From: Clostridiales bacterium
GTDB lineage: Bacteria > Bacillota > Clostridia > Peptostreptococcales > Anaerovoracaceae
Direction: 5' to 3'
Assembly: GCA_009778415.1 (NCBI GenBank)
Contig: WRJV01000278.1
Span: 1-11,520, forward strand
Length of the DNA: 11,520 nucleotides
The notes beneath the pieces were generated by a model, which saw only the letters and a list, made by a program, of their open reading frames with translations, was not told where the DNA came from and made no database searches. The position numbers and the translations under genes were made by a program. Shown one piece after another: positions 7,097 through 11,520 of this stretch; position 1 is the stretch's first letter; each line of letters starts with the position of its first letter.

Positions 7097-7864
7097 TTAA
7101 TTTTCTTCTTTTATGTATTTCATCACGATTGGCAGCCCTAAACACAAACAGAATCCATCGGCTTTTACGTACTTAGCAGTAAACACGGGTGCCTCGGTTT
7201 TGATGTACATGTAATAAGGCCTACTGTAGTCTTTTTGGCCAACGATAACTAAAACTTCTGGTTTTTCATAGACAAAGATGCTAAATGGGTGGTCGGAAGA
7301 GTACTGTTTCCTGCTTTTGTACCAGTTGCGCCTTTCATCGCTGTATTTTCTATCGTCTTCCCTGAAAACGCTGTATCCTTCTTTTATCTTGGATTCATCG
7401 TCAACCCACTCGTCTTCCAAATATATCACATCATTGGCGTCAACCTCATAAGAACCGATAAAAGTCCAGCTATTGTCTGCAACAGGTTCTAGCGCAACAA
7501 CGGTGTTATAATCTGTCTTGATGTCAAACACTTCAAAGTTTTCAGGAACTTCGGCTGCGGGAACCCATCCTGGGTAGCTATGTGAACCCTTTACGCTATA
7601 GTTGCAACTTAGCCCGTCTTCTCTTTCTTCAAATTCATAATTGTACCTATAACCGTCGGGTGGCAGCATGTACCTGCTCCAAATTACATCACCATCGATG
7701 TCGTTTATGTGTTTGTAGAATGTTGTATATTCAATCGCAAGGAATTTGTGTGCATGGGGGTAGTACGGGCAGCCGTTTTCGTCTCTCGCTAAAGCGAAAA
7801 ACAAGCCAGCCACGACAATGACGCAGGCGGTCGTTAAGATGGCTATTCGTATTTTTTTACTCAT
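7097..7864 (-). CDS. Hypothetical membrane-anchored protein, paralogue A of a tandem pair
   Basis: I do not recognise a named family. The 255-residue protein begins with a basic tip and one hydrophobic segment (about residues 5-26), consistent with an uncleaved anchor or signal peptide, and then a soluble region rich in acidic and aromatic residues that should lie outside the membrane. The region at 46-80 (YTTFYKHINDIDGDVIW and PPDGYRYNYEFEERE) and at 100-167 (WVPAAEVPENFEV, WTFIGSYEVDANDVIYLEDEW, KEGYSVF) aligns with the upstream gene at 7857-8522, so the two are duplicates. This copy has about a dozen extra residues around 84-99 and a longer C-terminus. Its ATG overlaps the upstream stop by 8 bases, with GAGGG upstream, so the pair is translationally coupled. 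hisG follows after 28 bp. Function unknown. Confidence 0.85.
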   Translation of the reverse strand: MSKKIRIAILTTACVIVVAGLFFALARDENGCPYYPHAHKFLAIEYTTFYKHINDIDGDVIWSRYMLPPDGYRYNYEFEEREDGLSCNYSVKGSHSYPGWVPAAEVPENFEVFDIKTDYNTVVALEPVADNSWTFIGSYEVDANDVIYLEDEWVDDESKIKEGYSVFREDDRKYSDERRNWYKSRKQYSSDHPFSIFVYEKPEVLVIVGQKDYSRPYYMYIKTEAPVFTAKYVKADGFCLCLGLPIVMKYIKEEN

Positions 7865-8522
7865 TTGAATCCCTCGCTGCCTTTACGTATTCCCTTTTTC
7901 TTTCATAGCAATAGACTTTTCCGTCATTTTCAAAAACAGCCAGCTTTCTTCCCTTTACCCAATACGTGTAATACGAGTAAAATGTGCCGTTTTCAAAAAA
8001 ACCAGTACTTACTTCTTCGCATTCGAATGGGACATATCCTTCTGGCAATTGAGATACGTCATAGACCCATTCGCTATATAAATAAGCGCTTTCGTTTTTA
8101 TTGACTTTGTATGACCCTGTCCTGATCCATTCGTCGCTTTCTATTTCCTCGGTAACAGCTATGTCGTCGATTACTGTCCTAGTTGCAGATTCTATTATGG
8201 AATAGCCTTTAGGAACTTGATCGGGCGAGATCCAATTCGTCGTTTCATCCACTTCCCTGTCTTCAAAATTGCCTGTATACGAAAATTCTTTGCCGGGAGG
8301 AATCGTGCTTTCTGTCCACAATTCCCTCCCCTCGTCGTTTACGTATTGATAATATGTCATGTAGGCAACTTCGGTATTTTTATTGGCGTCTTCTTTTTCA
8401 TGCAAATCTGCTAGTGAAGCAAGGTGCTTGTCGCCGATTTTGCCCAAAGCATAGCTAGCCGCGCCTACAACAATAACTATAGCGGCAACCGTTAGTATTA
8501 TTTTTTTTGCCCGTTTTTTCAT
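7857..8522 (-). CDS. Hypothetical membrane-anchored protein, paralogue B of a tandem pair
   Basis: The 221-residue product has a lysine-rich tip (MKKRAKKI) and a hydrophobic segment at about 8-27, then a charged linker and an extracytoplasmic region. It shares with paralogue A the blocks YMTYYQYVNDEG at 54-65, PPGKEFSYTGNFEDRE at 75-90, ISPDQVPKGYSIIE at 98-111 and WIRTGSYKVNKN through EWVYDVSQLPEGYVPF at 132-166. The C-terminus is rich in Tyr and Trp. No catalytic motif or named domain is recognisable. The start ATG at 8522 has GAGAGGG 4 bases upstream. It lies 42 bp downstream of the RCC1-like/SLH gene on the same strand, with no hairpin-plus-T-run terminator in the gap, so the three genes may share a transcript. 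Confidence 0.85.
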   Translation of the reverse strand: MKKRAKKIILTVAAIVIVVGAASYALGKIGDKHLASLADLHEKEDANKNTEVAYMTYYQYVNDEGRELWTESTIPPGKEFSYTGNFEDREVDETTNWISPDQVPKGYSIIESATRTVIDDIAVTEEIESDEWIRTGSYKVNKNESAYLYSEWVYDVSQLPEGYVPFECEEVSTGFFENGTFYSYYTYWVKGRKLAVFENDGKVYCYERKREYVKAARDSNE

Positions 8523-8564
8523 TTTACCCTCTCATTTTCGTGTCGCCCGCGTTAGCTGTTTCGT

Positions 8565-10091
8565 TCACTCCATGATATAATTAAACGCCCTCAAAATCGT
8601 AAGTATGCTCTGCTCTCTCGTGTATGTGCCTTTAGGGGTGAACTCGTCCGGGCTGGTTCCGTTGACAACACCGACCGCTGCCATTTTCTCCACATTGGCA
8701 TCGCTGGTGTCGGCAAAGGTGACTCGGTCAGCGATAATGCCGCCTGTCACCTTTTCAAAAAGAGCGACTCCAAGCGCGCAGAATTCTGCACGGGTGATGT
8801 CGTTCTGATACCAAGACTGGATGCCTGCAGGAACCAATCCGGCGACTCTAGCTTGCTTTATTTCGTCTTTGGCCCATGTGGACGGCAGCATGGACGAAGG
8901 AACATTGATTGCTACATTGTCCATGATTTTCTGTGGGGTAGCACGATCTGTTTGAGCGGGAAACAGGTTTCTTTCAAAATTGCCCCAATTCCAATTGCCC
9001 CCACCCCACATCCAAAGCGAGCCGTCTGATTTAAGCGCTAAGATATAGTCATCTATCTTTACATCAACGGCATTTTCCATAATTAGGGCAGGTGTCTCTT
9101 TATAATCGCCTTGAAATTCTGCATTTGAATTCCGCCCCCACGTCCAAAGGCTTCTGTCTGTCTTGATGGCAGCCCGCGAGAACAAATCACAAGTGAACAC
9201 CGCAACATCTTCTATGACAATGCGAGGGAACTCGCTCGGCCGGCGTTCTACGTGATGATCTCCATAGCAATCCCAGATCGCCCCGTTTTTATCCATGGCA
9301 AAACAGCAACCAATATCACCTATTAAGGAATCGATTTCATCAAGGATTTTTTGCGGCTGCCCTGTCTTCCCGCCAAACGTCGCGGGAAAATCCCAGTGCC
9401 AAAGGGTTCCGTCTTCACAAAGCATAAACACCTCGTTGCCTTCTGGGTCAGAAGGGCCGCCTTTCTGAATAACGTGATAGCTCTGAAGCCCATCATCTAT
9501 CAGCCTGAGCTTTCTATCCATTAAGTCAAAGTTAATGTCTCCATGGTCTAGCAATAATTCATCACTTTTGTAAGGATTGTCCATTATTTCAAAATACCAA
9601 AAGCTCCCATCGCCTTGCGCATTAAGCCCGATGTAGATGTAATCTTCTGAACCATCGTATCGTTCCCCAATATACCAGCGTCGCCAAGCCACGTCGCCAC
9701 AGTCCCAGCTATCATACCATGATAGTTTGCTCTCAGCCACTTTAACTGGCTCCATATCTGGTGTGATGCCGCTGCTCCCGCTGTCTCCGTAGCGATCTGC
9801 CATCAAAAGCCCCTTTGGTGTTTCCACCAACAGGCCATAGGGAAAGTTTCGGTCGATGGCTGCAACATGATCAGCCGCTTTGGACGGCCACTGTATATGC
9901 GTGTTCTGATCCGTCGGCGCCATCCACACCCATAGTGTCCCATCCTGCTTTATAGCCCAAGCCGAATCAGAAAGGATAGCAAAGGTAGCGTTAAATTCCG
10001 GCCCGCTTTTCTCCCCCGCTTCTGCATCATATGCGCCCGTCAGCCCAAAAGTCAAAACAACTGCCAACACTAGTGGAATAATTCTTTTCAT
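8565..10091 (-). CDS. Secreted RCC1-like repeat protein with C-terminal SLH domain
   Basis: The 508-residue protein starts at the ATG at 10091; a GTG at 10100 overlaps the binding site and is rejected. Residues 1-25 are a signal peptide (MKRIIPLVLAVVLTFGLTGA). The body contains repeated blades with the pattern A-x-K-x-D-G-T/S-L-W-x-W, typical of RCC1-type beta-propellers: WAIKQDGTLWVW at 45-56, LCEDGTLWHW at 224-233, AMDKNGAIW at 265-273, AIKTDRSLWTWGR at 308-320 and ALKSDGSLWMWGGG at 352-365. The middle (about 65-220) is degenerate. The C-terminus (about 403-508) has two SLH-like repeats, with DITRAEF at 431-437 and FADTSDANVEKMAAVGVVNG followed by FTPKGTYTRE. It should be anchored to the cell wall or S-layer. 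Its ligand is unknown. A good promoter precedes it, divergent from rluB. Confidence 0.88.
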   Translation of the reverse strand: MKRIIPLVLAVVLTFGLTGAYDAEAGEKSGPEFNATFAILSDSAWAIKQDGTLWVWMAPTDQNTHIQWPSKAADHVAAIDRNFPYGLLVETPKGLLMADRYGDSGSSGITPDMEPVKVAESKLSWYDSWDCGDVAWRRWYIGERYDGSEDYIYIGLNAQGDGSFWYFEIMDNPYKSDELLLDHGDINFDLMDRKLRLIDDGLQSYHVIQKGGPSDPEGNEVFMLCEDGTLWHWDFPATFGGKTGQPQKILDEIDSLIGDIGCCFAMDKNGAIWDCYGDHHVERRPSEFPRIVIEDVAVFTCDLFSRAAIKTDRSLWTWGRNSNAEFQGDYKETPALIMENAVDVKIDDYILALKSDGSLWMWGGGNWNWGNFERNLFPAQTDRATPQKIMDNVAINVPSSMLPSTWAKDEIKQARVAGLVPAGIQSWYQNDITRAEFCALGVALFEKVTGGIIADRVTFADTSDANVEKMAAVGVVNGTSPDEFTPKGTYTREQSILTILRAFNYIME

Positions 10092-10099
10092 ACCTAACA

Positions 10100-10106
10100 C
10101 CTTCCT
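10100..10106 (-). promoter_or_regulatory. Ribosome binding site deciding the RCC1-like/SLH gene start
   Basis: AGGAAGG on the minus strand, 8 bases before the ATG at 10091. The alternative GTG at 10100 lies against this motif, so it cannot be used with it. Confidence 0.65.
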
Positions 10107-10135
10107 GTAGTTTATTTTTCATCGTCCTGTGAAAT

Positions 10136-10164
10136 ATTATAACCTTTTCAACACAATAAAACAA
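10136..10164 (-). promoter_or_regulatory. Candidate sigma-A promoter for the RCC1-like/SLH gene
   Basis: On the minus strand a perfect -10 TATAAT (10136-10141) is preceded at 17-bp spacing by TTGTTT (10159-10164). The predicted transcript would start near 10129, leaving a leader of about 38 bases. A short inverted repeat (10163-10167 with 10176-10180) touches the -35 and might be an operator, but five-base arms are weak evidence. This may be the main promoter for the minus-strand run that leads into the his genes. Confidence 0.6.
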
Positions 10165-10226
10165 CATTAACACACATGTTACCGATGGCAAACCGCTGGG
10201 AGAACATCATCGTTCAAAACTTCTCA

Positions 10227-10275
10227 ATCGTCTCACCGTAGAGTTGCTGCAATTTTTATCAAATAGTGAGGCGAT
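10227..10275. other. Inverted repeat between the divergent promoters
   Basis: The arm 10227-10236 pairs with 10266-10275 over ten positions, nine Watson-Crick and one T-G, enclosing a 29-base loop. No T-run follows, so it is not a classical terminator. It lies between the divergent promoters of the RCC1-like gene and rluB and could be a protein-binding site or a chance structure. The rest of the gap between 10092 and 10351 holds only the promoters and binding sites listed here. Confidence 0.3.
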
Positions 10276-10290
10276 GATTTACAAGAAAAT

Positions 10291-10320
10291 TTCCTAATGC
10301 GTTGCAGAATGTGTTAATAT
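10291..10320 (+). promoter_or_regulatory. Candidate extended -10 promoter for rluB
   Basis: TGTTAATAT (10312-10320) is an extended -10 element (TAATAT at 10315-10320). The -35 at 18-bp spacing, TTCCTA (10291-10296), is weak. Transcription would begin near 10327, giving a leader of about 25 bases that contains the AAAGGAGG site. Confidence 0.45.
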
Positions 10321-10337
10321 AAAAGGGATCAAAAGAT

Positions 10338-10345
10338 AAAGGAGG
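10338..10345 (+). promoter_or_regulatory. Ribosome binding site for the TTG-started rluB
   Basis: AAAGGAGG, 6 bases before the TTG at 10352. This near-perfect site supports use of the rare TTG start. Confidence 0.8.
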
Positions 10346-10351
10346 CGGGTT

Positions 10352-11056
10352 TTGAGACTGAACAGATATATAGCCCAAGCTGGGGTGTCAAGCCGCAGGA
10401 AAGCTGACGAACTGACAGCTAACGGGAACGTTAAGGTCAACGGCCTTGCGATAAAGGAGCTTGGTTATGACGTCAAGGACGGCGACATCATCGAAGTAAA
10501 CGGCATTGTTGTAAAACCTGTGGAAACGAAGGTTTGCATCATGCTGAACAAGCCGAAAGGCTACATCACTTCACTAAAGGACGAAAAAGGCCGCCCTGTA
10601 GTGACGGACCTCATCACGGACATTGAAGAGAGGCTGTTCCCAATCGGCAGGCTCGATTATGACACGTCAGGCATGCTGCTTCTGACAAATGACGGGAGCC
10701 TTGCGGACAAGCTTATGCACCCGGCGCACAAGGTGGCCAAAACTTACAGAGCCCGCGTGTTTGGCATTGTTTCTAAGGACCGGCTGGCCCGCCTGCGCGG
10801 CGGCGTCGACATTGGCAGCCTTGTAACGCAGCCGGCTGAAGTCGAAGTTATTAAGCAGAGCGACCGCTACGCAATCGTCGAAATAAAAATCCGCGAAGGA
10901 AAGAACCGGCAAATCCGGAAAATGTTCGCTGCGGTTGGCAACAAAGTTCTGGAGCTTGAAAGGACTGCTATAGGGGAGCTTTACATGGGCCGCCTATTGG
11001 AAGGGCATTACAGGAAATTAAACAAAGCCGAATTGGAGTATCTGAAGGAGCTATAA
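10352..11056 (+). CDS. rluB: RluB/RsuA-family pseudouridine synthase
   Basis: The protein converts specific uridines in ribosomal RNA to pseudouridine; RluB acts on 23S rRNA helix 80, near the peptidyl-transferase centre, in characterised bacteria. It has 234 residues. Residues 1-55 form an S4 RNA-binding domain (RLNRYIAQAGVSSRRKADEL, NGNVKVNG). The catalytic domain follows: MLNKPKGYITS near 64-74, FPIGRLDYDTSGMLLLTND at 96-114 with catalytic D102, KTYRARV near 130-136, and REGKNRQIRKMFAAVGN at 181-197. All family motifs are intact. The start is TTG, with the first residues matching the usual MRLNRYIA. It is the only plus-strand gene, divergent from the RCC1-like gene. RluB and RsuA are hard to separate by eye, so the exact rRNA target is inferred. 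Confidence 0.93.
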   Translation: MRLNRYIAQAGVSSRRKADELTANGNVKVNGLAIKELGYDVKDGDIIEVNGIVVKPVETKVCIMLNKPKGYITSLKDEKGRPVVTDLITDIEERLFPIGRLDYDTSGMLLLTNDGSLADKLMHPAHKVAKTYRARVFGIVSKDRLARLRGGVDIGSLVTQPAEVEVIKQSDRYAIVEIKIREGKNRQIRKMFAAVGNKVLELERTAIGELYMGRLLEGHYRKLNKAELEYLKEL

Positions 11057-11060
11057 CTGA

Positions 11061-11165
11061 TCACGTCGACCTCCTCAGCACATTTTGCACAGGTACCTGC
11101 AGCCTGTTCACAAGGGCTGCGCTCAGAGCTGTTTTTGCCGCGTCTCCCGCAAACCCTGAAAACAC
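11061..11165 (-). pseudogene. Orphan C-terminal gene fragment, possibly from a BioY-like transporter subunit
   Basis: A 34-codon stretch on the minus strand, read from GTG at 11165 to TGA at 11061, encodes VFSGFAGDAAKTALSAALVN followed by a basic tail. The GD..K..L.AAL pattern with a basic end resembles the C-terminus of BioY-type ECF S components, but the match is short and recalled, not searched. Its codon choice looks like that of the neighbouring genes. The stop lies 4 bp from the rluB stop, as expected for the natural end of a convergent gene. An in-frame TAA just upstream of the GTG cuts it off from any longer reading frame, so it is probably a remnant. Confidence 0.3.
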
Positions 11166-11256
11166 CGTGGTCGGTTATCGCAACCGCCCGATGACCGGGA
11201 TCTTCCGTGCGTAATATCAATTCCTTTGGAGAAACAATAGTGCCTGTATCCTCCAT
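11158..11256 (-). pseudogene. Fragment resembling the PHP domain of DNA polymerase III PolC
   Basis: From the ATG at 11256 the first 32 codons contain IVSPKELI and, at residues 21-32, GHRAVAITDHGV. This matches the PolC-type PHP motif (...SPKELIKRA..WGHKAIAITDHGV...), where the TDH residues help form the metal site. The downstream part of the frame (to 11008) is unlike PolC, is rich in Cys and Ser, and ends inside antisense rluB, so the resemblance stops near 11158. A stop codon lies two codons upstream of the ATG. PolC is about 1,400 residues long, so this can only be a relic or a chance small ORF. AGGGGAAA upstream could still allow translation. Confidence 0.4.
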
Positions 11257-11271
11257 TTTTTAAAATTTCCC

Positions 11272-11520
11272 CTATATTGCAACCACATCATCGCAGGGTT
11301 CAATCACATTGCCGTGCATTTCACGAAATATTTCAGCGCCTTCGATCTGGAAGGGAACTAGTATTTCGGGTTTCAACTTGTTTATGACGTTTTCAATTTG
11401 TCTTCTGTAAGCGTAATCGCTTGCGTGTATAGATATTCCTTTCATGTCAAGTGAGCGGCACAATTTTATGAAATCTTTAGTCAGTGCGGCGTTTTCGTAG
11501 CCTTGCCACAAAAAGTTGAT
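11272..11520 (-). CDS. MBL-fold metallo-hydrolase (RNase J/beta-CASP-like) C-terminus, partial and possibly inactive
   Basis: The last 82 residues of a protein that enters from the right edge. The layout matches the C-terminal part of MBL-fold hydrolases with a beta-CASP-type insert: a WxGYEN..LTKDFIKLC helix, a strand ending in IHASDYA, a helix, then KPEILVPFQIEG and a final FREMHGNVIEPCDD segment. In active relatives the corresponding stretches usually read HTSGHA and PIHTE. Here the second histidine of the first motif is Tyr and the histidine of the second is Gln, so metal binding may be lost. The stop is TAG at 11272-11274. Upstream parts are outside the window, so the rest of the active site cannot be judged. 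Confidence 0.65.
   Translation of the reverse strand: MNFLWQGYENAALTKDFIKLCRSLDMKGISIHASDYAYRRQIENVINKLKPEILVPFQIEGAEIFREMHGNVIEPCDDVVAI

Noticed and set aside
7100..7150. A promoter for hisG inside the end of the 7097-7864 gene (TACATA-like -10).
   Set aside because: No -35 hexamer at acceptable spacing was convincing, so I did not list it.
10163..10180. Inverted repeat AACAT...ATGTT next to the RCC1-like gene -35 as an operator.
   Set aside because: Five-base arms in an A/T-rich region are expected by chance; it is only mentioned in the promoter entry.
11067..11100. SalI (GTCGAC), KpnI (GGTACC) and PstI (CTGCAG) sites close together, as in a cloning-vector polylinker.
   Set aside because: The order and spacing do not match the common pUC polylinker, and the stretch continues smoothly into plausible coding sequence in the 11061-11165 frame. 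Chance is the simpler explanation.
11099..11136. Hairpin GCAGCC/GGCTGC (11099-11104 with 11115-11120) followed by TTTTT, as an rluB terminator.
   Set aside because: The T-run starts 11 bases after the stem and the stem has only six pairs, so it does not fit an intrinsic terminator.
11008..11256. A complete 82-residue gene on the minus strand.
   Set aside because: The last 16 codons are antisense to rluB, the composition after residue 33 is unlike its start, and only the first part resembles a known domain. A fragment is more likely.

Overview
The window looks like a chromosomal segment of a Firmicute, most likely a member of the Clostridia. The support is strong purine-rich ribosome binding sites, frequent GTG and TTG starts, a short-form HisG, a fused HisIE, two exported proteins with S-layer homology (SLH) domains, and a fragment resembling the PHP domain of the Gram-positive polymerase PolC. 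The base composition looks intermediate. No species call is possible from the sequence alone.

Layout. Almost everything from 10091 down to 1 lies on the minus strand. In transcription order these genes are: a secreted RCC1-like/SLH protein (10091-8565); two small membrane-anchored paralogues of unknown function (8522-7857 and 7864-7097); the histidine cluster hisG-hisD-hisC-hisB-hisA-hisF-hisIE (7068-1457); and a secreted glycosyl-hydrolase-like GHL10/DUF187 protein with a C-terminal SLH domain that runs off the left edge (1395-1). On the plus strand there is one gene, an RluB/RsuA-type pseudouridine synthase (10352-11056), divergent from the RCC1-like gene across a 260-bp promoter region. 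The right end holds the C-terminus of a metallo-beta-lactamase (MBL)-fold protein (11520-11272) and about 200 bp of apparent gene debris between it and rluB.

How the genes work together. The seven his genes cover nine of the pathway's activities. Every neighbouring pair overlaps by 1 to 22 bases, so they are probably one translationally coupled unit. Three expected functions are not here: hisZ (regulatory partner of short HisG), hisH (glutaminase partner of HisF, normally next to hisA) and a histidinol-phosphate phosphatase. HisF keeps the residues that form the HisH-facing ammonia gate, so hisH is probably encoded elsewhere. Only 28 bases separate the last hypothetical gene from hisG, with room for a ribosome binding site but not for a T-box leader, so the his genes may be read through from upstream.

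The most interesting points are the missing hisH and hisZ, the tandem paralogue pair abutting hisG, substitutions in HisB at two phosphate-binding positions, loss of metal-binding histidines in the MBL-fold C-terminus, and the two out-of-frame gene fragments beside it. I found no CRISPR array, insertion sequence, tRNA or rRNA, and no clearly new defence or mobile system.
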